A DNA stretch of 5,575 nucleotides from the NCBI GenBank assembly GCA_913062655.1, contig CAJXXO010000186.1, positions 1-5,575 of the forward strand. The letters are read 5' to 3'. A program made the translations under genes and the position numbers. The DNA comes from an uncultured Bacteroidota bacterium. GTDB lineage: Bacteria > Bacteroidota > Bacteroidia > Chitinophagales > S012-47. The notes beneath the pieces are model-generated. The model did no database searches. It was not told the DNA's origin and worked only from the letters and a program-made list of their open reading frames with translations. Of this stretch, positions 1 through 5,575 are shown in pieces. The first letter of the stretch is position 1; every line of letters begins with the position of its first letter.

Positions 1-2206
1 CATTCCAATAATCGCAAGAGGCAAAGTACACTGGACGAGCAGAGCTGCTTCGGGCTATTACCCGATTATTATACAAAGTGCAGCGGTCGAGTGCAGAACC
101 ATTTACCGAAACCAGGTAAATAGCATACGCACGAATATTTCGCAAGTCATTGCCGATGATATCAATTGAACTGGAGGAGGACAGGTAAAGACCGTAATCA
201 CCATAATCATTGCCCAGCGCCAAATCCGCATAATTGTGCTGAAACTGCATATCGGTTATATAGCTGGAAAAGAAAATAGCGTAGGCGTGGTGTAGAAACT
301 GATTGTGCTCGATAACTATATCGGAATAGTCATTACAACTGGACAATCGATCGAGCCGGAAAGCGATAGAGCCATTTTCGAACCGACAATGGCCCACGTA
401 GAGTTGCGATCCCGAAGAGTTGTCGGAGTACACCAGCGCCATGTTATCAGCATTGCTGGTCGTATTGTTAGCCTGCAGAAAACAGTTGGTTATGGATACG
501 TTTTCGAAAGTATTATCCATAACAACCACCCGGCCCTTGGTGGTACCCACCGACTGTAACGTTAAGTGCCTGAAGTGGACATTTCTTGCGCTGGTCAATC
601 GCACCGTATAATTATCCGTATTGGTAGCATCATGTGTGATGATTACTTTGCTGCTATCTTGCGATGCGGATTCCACTATCAGGGAGTCCCCATTCATATC
701 GAGATCGGTAAAGTCAAGCTGCTCAGCGTAGGTGCCATCGGCTATTTGCAGCCGGATGGTGCCGCTTGTAGGGTTATCACGTAGCGCCTGAATGGCAGCA
801 CCAATGGTAGCATAGTCGTTAGGCACGTTGATAGTACCGGATAATACGGTGGTGCCGGTCGGAGCAAATTCATCAGCACCAATACAGGGTGGATTTAAGC
901 GCGCATCGCCCTCAATATCCACTGGCACGAGGGAAAGCAAGTTCAGCCCCGCCTTCAACCGAAAATAGTTGGTAGACAGATCGCCATTCACCCTGTCGGT
1001 ATATCTTGGATTGAAATAATAGGAATTGCCATCACGACCTGAGGCCGATTGCCAGGCGGAAAGGCTACTGTAGTAGTCGTTGCCACTACGTATCAACCGG
1101 CAATTGGCGCCATAGTAGACATTATAATTGGTTACTATGCTGGAGTTGGCTTCATAGTAGGTGATTGAATTGCTGCCATAGGTTGCAACAATACTGTTTT
1201 GAAAATTGGTGTTGGTGACATTGGAAAAGTACGCCCCATAGCCAGAGCCCGTATTAACGGCTATGGAGTTGTGGTATATATCCACATAGCTTGAACTAAG
1301 GACATACATGCCGTACGTGTTGCTGCCAGAAGTGTGCAATACGTTATTAGAAATCAAGCCCCTGGCCAGGATGGAACCATTGCAGCTTATAAGATGAAGC
1401 CCCATATACGAGCTATTGATCACCCGATTCCTTTGCACTCTTATTGCCCCATCGCAACGGTTCAAATAAATGCCGTAGTAGGTAGTATTGGTACCACTGC
1501 CATCGATAAGATTATCCTCGATAACGACTCCATCGGCTTCTGACATCTGCATGCCCCGCGTCCGCTGACTAACAAATACATTGTGGGTGATTTCATGTCC
1601 CACCTCCGTATTGGAAGGCGATCCATCGAATTGTATCCCATAGGATCCATCTTGCAGTACATTGTTGTGGATGGTAACGTGGGTATTTTCATTGCTCCCA
1701 TCACTGTATATCAGGGAAAAGTTGGAGCTATTGGAAGTAGTGGCTGCGCCCTCAACCCGGCAATGCTCTATGGTAAGGTAATCGGATGAACCATCCACAC
1801 GTACCACACGCCCGTAAGTGAGATGTAAAGCACGTAGCGTCATATTGGCAAATCGTATATGCGATCCACCTGAAAATTGAAGGGTATAGTTGTCTGCCGC
1901 AGTTGCATTAAACTGCAAAATGACATCTGTGCTATCACCTGTAGCACCAACAAAGGACACAGGACTTGCCTGCGAAGTCCCGGTGATTGACCCGATATCC
2001 ACCTGCTCGGTGTAGGTACCGCTGGCCACCTGAAAGGTAACCGGGCCCGATACTCCATTGGCCTCAAGGTCATTTACGGCAGCGCTGAATGAGGTATAGT
2101 TGCCTCCCGAGCTGTTTATGGTATAGGTACCGGAAAGCGGTTGTGCCAAGGCAGCAATAGAGGCTAAGCAGGCTGCCAGCAGCGTGAAGGTAAAGTGTAG
2201 TCGCAT
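1..2206 (-). CDS. Secreted right-handed beta-helix repeat protein, C-terminus beyond the window
   Basis: The minus strand is open from the ATG at 2204-2206 to the window edge: 735 codons, no stop. I read the frame through and found none. The N-terminus is a clear signal peptide: MRLH, a hydrophobic stretch to residue 20, and likely cleavage after A21 (ALA-QP). Residues 24-447 form one module. It starts with LSGTYTIN and a GTYTEQ motif (63-68), continues with many short Asn/Ser/Tyr/Gly-rich strands typical of parallel beta-helix coils, and has a SLSAWQ…GRDGNS motif (about 381-395). It ends in DIEGDARLNPPCIGADEF (430-447). That ending is common in Bacteroidota beta-helix surface proteins. A second module starts at LSGT (455-458). 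Such proteins often bind or cleave polysaccharides, but I see no catalytic signature. A type IX secretion or PorSS sorting domain would lie in the missing C-terminus. No clear Shine-Dalgarno precedes the ATG. Confidence 0.9.
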   Translation of the reverse strand, partial: MRLHFTFTLLAACLASIAALAQPLSGTYTINSSGGNYTSFSAAVNDLEANGVSGPVTFQVASGTYTEQVDIGSITGTSQASPVSFVGATGDSTDVILQFNATAADNYTLQFSGGSHIRFANMTLRALHLTYGRVVRVDGSSDYLTIEHCRVEGAATTSNSSNFSLIYSDGSNENTHVTIHNNVLQDGSYGIQFDGSPSNTEVGHEITHNVFVSQRTRGMQMSEADGVVIEDNLIDGSGTNTTYYGIYLNRCDGAIRVQRNRVINSSYMGLHLISCNGSILARGLISNNVLHTSGSNTYGMYVLSSSYVDIYHNSIAVNTGSGYGAYFSNVTNTNFQNSIVATYGSNSITYYEANSSIVTNYNVYYGANCRLIRSGNDYYSSLSAWQSASGRDGNSYYFNPRYTDRVNGDLSTNYFRLKAGLNLLSLVPVDIEGDARLNPPCIGADEFAPTGTTVLSGTINVPNDYATIGAAIQALRDNPTSGTIRLQIADGTYAEQLDFTDLDMNGDSLIVESASQDSSKVIITHDATNTDNYTVRLTSARNVHFRHLTLQSVGTTKGRVVVMDNTFENVSITNCFLQANNTTSNADNMALVYSDNSSGSQLYVGHCRFENGSIAFRLDRLSSCNDYSDIVIEHNQFLHHAYAIFFSSYITDMQFQHNYADLALGNDYGDYGLYLSSSSSIDIIGNDLRNIRAYAIYLVSVNGSALDRCTLYNNRVIARSSSARPVYFASCDYWN
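554..844 (-). repeat. Coding repeat, second copy of the beta-helix module head (residues 455-551)
   Basis: This is the second copy of the module head, starting LSGTINVPNDYATI. Its landmarks include GTYAEQ (491-496), VII (521-523) and ATNTDNYT (527-534). It follows the IGADEF end motif of the first module by a short linker (PTGTTV). Its own IGADEF tail is not reached before the window ends. Confidence 0.8.
1832..2137 (-). repeat. Coding repeat, first copy of the beta-helix module head (residues 24-125)
   Basis: This stretch encodes the start of the first module. It shares with residues 455-551 the ordered landmarks LSGT, a Y-x-(S/T)-(F/I)-x-A-A helix, SG-x-hydrophobic strand, GTY-x-EQ, DS-x-x-VI, AT-x-x-DNYT and TL. 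The repeat is at protein level, with an offset of about 428-431 residues, and has diverged in DNA sequence. Confidence 0.8.
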
Positions 2207-2347
2207 AGTGTTCAGTTTATCAAAATCGCAAAGAAAATCCTTAGCAACATTAGCTTATCCCCTATGCAATTGGTACTTCCATTTAGCCAATGGTCAATAT
2301 GAATGAGTCGTTGGTTTAACGTTTCTTCACTTCACTGACTCAACTTT

Positions 2348-2363
2348 TGGCACGGGTATTGTT
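2348..2363 (+). promoter_or_regulatory. Sigma-54-like -24/-12 element upstream of the 43-codon gene
   Basis: The sequence reads TGGCACG-GGTA-TTGTT. The general sigma-54 consensus is TGGCACG-N4-TTGCW. The -24 box is perfect and the GG-to-G(C) spacing is correct (10 bases), but the -12 box has GT in place of the usual GC. The predicted start of transcription is near 2374, giving a leader of about 35 bases to the ATG at 2409. The hsp20 gene downstream has the same core with the same deviation. No activator site was recognised in 2207-2347. Confidence 0.55.
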
Positions 2364-2408
2364 ACTACATTGATAAATCATTAAGGACCCACTATAAAAC
2401 TGACAACT

Positions 2409-2540
2409 ATGAAAACCAAGAATAGAAAACTCGAGCAAATCATTGAAGCCAACGCACAAGCTTTTGAGCAATTGCTACAAGAGCTGAAACTGATCGAAAG
2501 AGAGAAAAAACAATTGGCCCCAGCGAGGGTACGATCATAA
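2409..2540 (+). CDS. Small basic helical protein of 43 residues, function unknown
   Basis: The ATG at 2409 opens a 43-codon frame ending in TAA at 2538-2540. The product starts MKTKNRKLEQIIEANAQ and ends LAPARVRS. Residues 8-37 look like one amphipathic helix or short coiled coil, with Leu/Ile at helical spacing (LEQII, LLQELKLI) and many Lys, Arg, Glu and Gln. There is no signal peptide or membrane segment, so it is probably cytoplasmic. Support for a real gene comes from context: a sigma-54-like element 45 bases upstream and a strong intrinsic terminator 4 bases after the stop. There is no strong Shine-Dalgarno. I do not recognise the family. It may be a stress-induced small protein co-regulated with the hsp20 next to it, but that role is inferred from position and promoter only. 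Confidence 0.65.
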   Translation: MKTKNRKLEQIIEANAQAFEQLLQELKLIEREKKQLAPARVRS

Positions 2541-2544
2541 GTTG

Positions 2545-2575
2545 AAAAAGTCCCGGTTTTCGGGGCTTTTTTTTT
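2545..2575 (+). terminator. Rho-independent terminator after the 43-codon gene
   Basis: The arms 2545-2555 and 2561-2571 pair over 11 bp (one G-T wobble) around a GTTTT loop. The stem core is GTCCCG/CGGGGC, flanked by A-T pairs and followed by a run of nine T (2567-2575). It separates the small gene from hsp20, which therefore needs its own promoter. Confidence 0.9.
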
Positions 2576-2610
2576 GCCTGCCTGTTTGTCTTATCCTTCT
2601 CATTCAACCT

Positions 2611-2646
2611 GCCGAAAAGTCTGTTTTTACCGTCATTTTTTCCGGC
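2611..2646. repeat. Imperfect inverted repeat in the hsp20 upstream region
   Basis: GCCGAAAA (2611-2618) faces TTTTTTCCGGC (2636-2646). The arms pair with one bulged base around a spacer of about 17 bases. It lies 21 bases upstream of the sigma-54-like element, so it could be a regulator site or a chance T-rich hairpin. Weak on its own. Confidence 0.25.
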
Positions 2647-2666
2647 TTGAAATAGCACTAAAGTAC

Positions 2667-2682
2667 TGGCACGCAGGTTGTA
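2667..2682 (+). promoter_or_regulatory. Sigma-54-like -24/-12 element upstream of hsp20
   Basis: The sequence reads TGGCACG-CAGG-TTGTA: a perfect -24 box, correct spacing, and a -12 box with T in place of C in the invariant GC. The predicted transcription start is near 2693, giving a leader of about 27 bases that contains the ribosome binding site. The element resembles the one at 2348-2363 in both boxes and in position relative to its gene, which makes chance less likely. Confidence 0.6.
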
Positions 2683-2707
2683 AAGAATAGAAGTAAAAAC
2701 CAAAAAC

Positions 2708-2715
2708 AAGGAGGT
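2708..2715 (+). promoter_or_regulatory. Full-length Shine-Dalgarno sequence of hsp20
   Basis: AAGGAGGT lies 4 bases before the ATG at 2720 and is complementary to the whole core anti-Shine-Dalgarno ACCTCCTT. It fixes the start codon. No other gene in this window has anything comparable, and strong sites of this kind are uncommon in Bacteroidota. Confidence 0.85.
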
Positions 2716-2719
2716 TGCT

Positions 2720-3145
2720 ATGACACTCGTTAAAAGCTCTAATCGATTATTTCCTTCTTTCTTTGACGAGTTCCTCAGCGATGATTGGTGGCCTTCTGCA
2801 ATCAGCAACAAGCCAACCAGTCCTGCTGTGAACATCAAGGAGCATGACAAAGGCTACACACTAGAGGTAGCGGCTCCTGGCATGAAACGCGATGACTTCA
2901 AGGTAACCATGGATGAAGACATGCTGACCATTGAAGCTGAGCAAAAGAAAGAAAGCGAAGAGAAGGAAGAAACGTACACCCGCAAAGAGTTCAGCTACAC
3001 ACACTTCAAGCGCTCCTTCCAAATGCCGGAAGGTGTAGTGATGGACAAGATCAAGGCCAACTATAAGGATGGTATCCTGGCCATTGATCTGCCTGTCGAC
3101 AAGAAGACGCAGAAGCAGCTGACCAAGCAAATTCAGATCAACTAA
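2720..3145 (+). CDS. hsp20: Small heat-shock protein, Hsp20 / alpha-crystallin family
   Basis: The 141-residue product is a cytoplasmic ATP-independent holdase that binds unfolding proteins and passes them to DnaK/ClpB-type refolding machines. The N-terminal arm (1-33) is Phe/Trp-rich (LFPSFFDEF, DDWWP), as in sHSPs that use it for substrate binding and oligomerisation. The alpha-crystallin domain runs from about 35 to 127: PAVNIKE, then the AAPGMKRDDF strand-turn (51-60), the LTIEAE strand, a charged Lys/Glu loop (75-89), FKRSFQMPE (96-104), and the hallmark NYKDGILAIDLP (114-125). The C-terminal IQI (138-140) is the I-x-I motif that docks neighbouring dimers. Length is normal for bacterial class A sHSPs. 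The start is set by a perfect Shine-Dalgarno. Control by a sigma-54-like promoter is suggested by the site at 2667, and the gene ends in a terminator shared with the convergent gene. Confidence 0.97.
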   Translation: MTLVKSSNRLFPSFFDEFLSDDWWPSAISNKPTSPAVNIKEHDKGYTLEVAAPGMKRDDFKVTMDEDMLTIEAEQKKESEEKEETYTRKEFSYTHFKRSFQMPEGVVMDKIKANYKDGILAIDLPVDKKTQKQLTKQIQIN

Positions 3146-3172
3146 CAGCAGGAGCGTACGTTTCCAAAAAAG

Positions 3173-3202
3173 CAAAAGGCGACTCAACGGGGTCGCCTTT
3201 TG
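3173..3202. terminator. Bidirectional intrinsic terminator between hsp20 and the convergent gene
   Basis: A perfect 11-bp stem, CAAAAGGCGAC (3173-3183) with GTCGCCTTTTG (3192-3202), encloses an 8-base loop. The plus strand has TTTT in the right arm. The minus strand has TTTT followed by six more T, from the A-run at 3166-3171. It can therefore end both the hsp20 transcript and that of the minus-strand gene stopping at 3223. Confidence 0.85.
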
Positions 3203-3222
3203 TACTGTAGGTCTCTGATGAA

Positions 3223-4308
3223 TTATTCATTGACTTGGAGCAGCGTGGAGTGCATAAACTGCTTGATCTCCTCCAATACCTGGCTCACCTTTTCTACCTC
3301 AACATCCTTTACCAGCGCAATGTCTTCTTCTGATAGGTGCTCGTAAGCGTATAGATCAAATATGCTGCGCTTGAAGTCAGACAAATTGTAAAGCATACGG
3401 TGGATGGCCGCTTGCTGCGCATCATCCATGAGGTCAAACTCGGTTTCGGCCTCCAGTTGTTCCTGCGTATTATCATCCAGAATGAAATCGTAGAAATCGT
3501 ACAGCCCTTCCGTGAATAGGGGGTCGTTGTTGTGGTAGGTTGGGTCGTCAAAGTCTTCCTGCATCATGTAATCACCATCAGCATCTACACTGTAGTTTTC
3601 TTCCATGGTGCGGTTGTGTTGTTTTTGTAGCACCTCCACACTCTCTTGCAGCCCACGCTCGTCATGCACGTCTATCACTTCGGTTAGCAGTTGATCTGCC
3701 TGTTGATAGAGCCAGGTGTAGAACTGGTGTTTGTTGGTAATGCGCGCTGGGTCGAATCGATCATACATCCTCAGGTAAAGCTCATTGGCGAGGTCTTCTG
3801 CCTTTTTTGCCTCTTTCCGCAGGGTGTGGGTGACATTGGCCTGGCTTATTCTCCTGCGCAAGTAGCCAATCAAATGTGGCATCGCTTTCTTGATCAGGTT
3901 GACAAACATGTCCGGATCCTGCTCTTCTTTGAATGCTACCAGGGGTTCTACTACCTCCTGCAAGCGAGATTCCAGCAATTCTTTTCTTCTCCGTTGGTGC
4001 ATTCTGCGTTCCATGCGCAGTTGCTTCACCAAATTGTGGCGCAAGGCATCAAAGCCTTTCATAAATGCCTGAATGGGATCGCTCGATTTGTTCTTAATCA
4101 CCACCGGTTTAGTGCGCAGATCGAGAATGAGTGTAATCAAATAAGTAGTGGGACCCGGTTTTTTGCTATGCACCTCTAACACCAACGGTTTGCGATATTC
4201 CTGCACATACCGGTCCAACTTCGGTGCCTGGCGCTCCAGCATCTCGTCCAATTGCCGCACGACTGACGGCTCCACCACATTCTTGTCGTTGATGATTTCG
4301 TACCGCAT
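3223..4308 (-). CDS. Fusion protein: HPF/RaiA-like N-terminal domain plus sigma-70/ECF-like regions 2 and 4
   Basis: I start the gene at the ATG at 4306-4308 (361 residues). An in-frame TTG at 4353 would add 15 residues that do not resemble the domain. Residues 1-108 look like a divergent ribosome hibernation factor domain: an initial strand, a helix (13-35), strands LVLEVHSKK and TYLITLILDLR, then VVIKNKSSDPIQAFMKGFDA leading to a basic helix (LRHNLVKQLRMERRMHQRRRK) as in HPF/RaiA. Residues 130-215 resemble sigma region 2: LIGYLRRRI, then AEDLANELYLRMYDRFDP (170-187) and HQFYTWLYQQADQLL (194-208), close to the ECF pattern EDL-x-QE-x-(F/Y)-L-R-(L/M)-(W/Y) … F-x-x-WLY-x-IA. An acidic linker (236-300) follows. 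Residues 302-356 resemble sigma region 4 (LSDFKRSIFDLYAYEHLSEEDIA). Both sigma-like parts are poor in DNA-contacting basic residues, so promoter recognition is uncertain. The protein lacks a signal peptide. No Shine-Dalgarno is seen. The domain calls come from reading patterns, not from a profile search. Confidence 0.8.
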   Translation of the reverse strand: MRYEIINDKNVVEPSVVRQLDEMLERQAPKLDRYVQEYRKPLVLEVHSKKPGPTTYLITLILDLRTKPVVIKNKSSDPIQAFMKGFDALRHNLVKQLRMERRMHQRRRKELLESRLQEVVEPLVAFKEEQDPDMFVNLIKKAMPHLIGYLRRRISQANVTHTLRKEAKKAEDLANELYLRMYDRFDPARITNKHQFYTWLYQQADQLLTEVIDVHDERGLQESVEVLQKQHNRTMEENYSVDADGDYMMQEDFDDPTYHNNDPLFTEGLYDFYDFILDDNTQEQLEAETEFDLMDDAQQAAIHRMLYNLSDFKRSIFDLYAYEHLSEEDIALVKDVEVEKVSQVLEEIKQFMHSTLLQVNE

Positions 4309-4463
4309 GGTTGTCGGTTTTGTTGTAGCCTGAAATAAAGCATTTACCCCCAAAAAACCACTGACTTAAATCACTGTAAAGCCCCAAAGTATGCCCCACA
4401 AAAGCTTAACCATTTCGTAAAATAGTCGTTGGCATGTATTTTTATTCGAAATTCCAACGTGCT
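4309..4463. other. Divergent intergenic region with no recognised promoter
   Basis: This gap must drive both the minus-strand fusion gene and the plus-strand exported-protein genes. It is A/T-rich, with runs such as CAAAAAACCA near 4351. I could not find a convincing Bacteroidota promoter (TTG near -33 with TAnnTTTG near -7) in either direction. The only sigma-54-like hit is poor; see the rejected items. Confidence 0.5.
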
Positions 4464-4979
4464 ATGAAACGAATCCATCTGGCAGGGTTGCTCCTGATAG
4501 CTTTTGTGTGTACTTTTTGTGGGGGGCCTACCTCTACTGTCACCTACACGGTAGAAGATGTTGAGTTTGTTATGGAGGGCCCTCTCTTCGAAGGTCCTAA
4601 CTCGGCTTACCTAACGCACGATATTGATTTCAGTAGTGTAACGAGTGACTCCCTACCTGTAACCGCAGACAATATCAAAGGTGCAAGGTTGGTGAGCGCC
4701 ACCCTGCATGCTGATGATAGCATGACCTTCGATCTCTGGAGTAGTGCCACACTGCAACTCACCGCAGACGAAGCAGATATGGAAGAGATTGCTGTCCGCA
4801 ATCCCGTACCAGAAGAGGCCTCCACCATCACGCTTAAAGCTTCAGAAGAAGCAGAAGTAGATGATTTCTTTGCGCTTTCCAACTTCATTTTTGTGGTAGA
4901 TGGCAGCTTGAAAGAAGATTGGTACGATAATTTCTACTTCACCGGTGATTTCACTTTCGAGTTGGAAGTGCGCCATTGA
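4464..4979 (+). CDS. Acidic probable lipoprotein, function unknown
   Basis: I choose the ATG at 4464 (171 residues) because it puts the Lys/Arg start MKRIH directly before the hydrophobic core. The ATG at 4434 would add ten residues ahead of a normal signal peptide. The core LAGLLLIAFVCTFCGG has Cys at 16 and 19. Cys19 followed by GG looks like a Bacteroidota lipoprotein acylation site, but CTF before it is a poor lipobox, so a lipid anchor is likely rather than certain. The mature part is rich in Asp and Glu and alternates polar and hydrophobic residues (VTYTVEDVEFVME, FYFTGDFTFELEVRH), suggesting an all-beta fold of one domain. I recognise no family or active site. The TGA stop lies 20 bases before the next ATG, so it is probably first in an operon of exported proteins. 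Confidence 0.85.
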   Translation: MKRIHLAGLLLIAFVCTFCGGPTSTVTYTVEDVEFVMEGPLFEGPNSAYLTHDIDFSSVTSDSLPVTADNIKGARLVSATLHADDSMTFDLWSSATLQLTADEADMEEIAVRNPVPEEASTITLKASEEAEVDDFFALSNFIFVVDGSLKEDWYDNFYFTGDFTFELEVRH

Positions 4980-4999
4980 AAACGATAAAACACGCAACT

Positions 5000-5470
5000 A
5001 TGAACATGAATGTATTCCTCTCTTTGCTGGTAAGTCTATTATTGTCCGGCACCCATTTGGCCGCGCAGGATGAAGGCGATCGCCTGATTGGTGTGTGGGA
5101 GCCGAGCAACGGTAAGGCCCGCGTAAAAATCGACAAGATCGGCAGCAAATATTTTGGCCGAATTGTATGGTTAAAAGAACCTAATGATCCGGATACCGGT
5201 GAGCCTAAAACCGATAAGAATAATCCGGATCCGACCTTACGTGATGCACCACTGCGCGGTTATCGCATGCTCAAAGATTTCGTTTACGATGGAGATGATG
5301 AGTGGTCGGGTGGCACCATCTACGATCCGGAAAATGGAAACACCTATGATTGTGTGATTACCATGACCGATGAAAACACCCTCGATATCAGAGGCTATAT
5401 TGGTATTTCTGCCTTTGGCCGTACCGATGTATGGAAGCGCTTGCAGATCCCCAAGCGCAAGAAGAAGTAA
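5000..5470 (+). CDS. DUF2147 family exported protein
   Basis: The product has 156 residues from the ATG at 5000. A TTG at 4976 would place a charged extension before the signal peptide and overlap the upstream stop, so I reject it. An ATG two codons later is possible. The signal peptide is MNMNVFLSLLVSLLLSGTHLAA, with likely cleavage before Q23. The mature protein shows the DUF2147 pattern in order: LIGVWEP (29-35), FGRIVWLKEP (52-61), KNNPDPTLR (73-81), PLRGYRMLKDF, WSGGTIYDPENGNTY (102-116), LDIRGYIG (128-135) and FGRTDVWKR (139-147). The family is a small lipocalin-like beta-barrel, periplasmic or outer-membrane associated, with no established biochemical function. The C-terminus is a basic tail (KRKKK). 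It sits between two other genes for exported proteins, with short gaps, suggesting co-transcription. Confidence 0.95.
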   Translation: MNMNVFLSLLVSLLLSGTHLAAQDEGDRLIGVWEPSNGKARVKIDKIGSKYFGRIVWLKEPNDPDTGEPKTDKNNPDPTLRDAPLRGYRMLKDFVYDGDDEWSGGTIYDPENGNTYDCVITMTDENTLDIRGYIGISAFGRTDVWKRLQIPKRKKK

Positions 5471-5497
5471 CCTTTACTCGCTATAAAATCTCCGTTT

Positions 5498-5575
5498 ATG
5501 CGTTGGCTATTACTACCGCTGTTGGCCGTGCTGTGGCTGCCATTGGCTGCTCAGACTGATACAACAGACTCGAAC
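5498..5575 (+). CDS. Start of an exported protein gene, cut by the window end
   Basis: The ATG at 5498, 27 bases after the DUF2147 stop, opens 26 codons without a stop to the edge. They encode MRWLLLPLLAVLWLPLAAQ followed by a Thr/Asp-rich mature start. This is a textbook signal peptide, with likely cleavage before Q19 (LAA-Q, as in the preceding gene). Nothing of the mature domain is visible, so no function can be given. The close spacing places it in the same probable operon. Confidence 0.7.
   Translation, partial: MRWLLLPLLAVLWLPLAAQTDTTDSN

Noticed and set aside
305..2073. Several open frames of 60-84 codons on either strand inside the first 2.2 kb
   Set aside because: They all lie within the 735-codon minus-strand beta-helix frame, which has a signal peptide and family motifs. 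The short frames show no recognisable features.
1..2206. Repetitive Asn/Ser/Tyr-rich coding sequence as a possible CRISPR or DNA tandem repeat array
   Set aside because: There are no identical, evenly spaced DNA repeats. The periodicity is at protein level and explained by beta-helix coils.
2255..2284. Minus-strand TGGAAGT … TTGCA resembling a sigma-54 site for the beta-helix gene
   Set aside because: The spacing is one base too long and the -24 box has several mismatches.
2440..2850. Minus-strand open frame of 136 codons
   Set aside because: It runs antisense through the 43-codon gene, a terminator and the start of hsp20. Its composition fits a shadow frame.
4309..4353. TTG start adding 15 residues to the HPF/sigma-like protein
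   Set aside because: The ATG at 4308 is the better codon and the HPF-like first strand begins right there. The extension has no recognisable content or ribosome site.
4430..4445. Third sigma-54-like sequence, TGGCATG-TATT-TTTAT, before the lipoprotein gene
   Set aside because: It has a mismatch in the -24 box and no G in the -12 box. The implied transcript would begin only about 9 bases before the chosen ATG.
1..5575. tRNA, rRNA, insertion sequence or prophage signals
   Set aside because: I found no tRNA cloverleaf, rRNA-like stretch, transposase frame or terminal inverted repeats by reading both strands.

Overview
The window looks like chromosomal DNA of a Bacteroidota bacterium, probably Cytophagales or a related group. 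This rests on: a large exported right-handed beta-helix protein with the DIxGDaR…IGADEF signature common in that phylum; a DUF2147 protein; a run of small exported proteins; and mostly Shine-Dalgarno-poor gene starts. The genus cannot be named from this sequence.

Layout. Positions 1-2206 (minus strand) hold the first 735 codons of a secreted beta-helix protein. It carries two copies of a module of about 430 residues and runs off the left edge. Positions 2207-3210 (plus strand) hold two small transcription units: a 43-codon gene (2409-2540) with its own strong terminator, then an Hsp20-family small heat-shock protein (2720-3145). Each is preceded at the right distance by a sigma-54-like -24/-12 element with the same core, TGGCACG-N4-TTGT. 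This suggests shared, activator-dependent expression. A bidirectional terminator separates hsp20 from a convergent minus-strand gene (3223-4308). That gene encodes an unusual protein: an N-terminal domain resembling HPF/RaiA ribosome-hibernation factors, joined to segments resembling sigma-70/ECF regions 2 and 4. From 4464 to the right edge there is a plus-strand run of three genes for exported proteins: an acidic probable lipoprotein of unknown function, a DUF2147 protein, and the signal peptide of a third protein cut by the window end.

How the parts may work together. The centre looks like a stress block: a chaperone holdase, a small coiled-coil-like protein and a candidate ribosome/transcription factor. 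The chaperone and the small protein appear to share one promoter class. The flanking genes concern the cell surface and envelope and need not be functionally linked. The most notable items are the HPF-like/sigma-like fusion, the matched pair of sigma-54-like sites, the uncatalogued 43-residue protein, and the internal duplication in the beta-helix protein.
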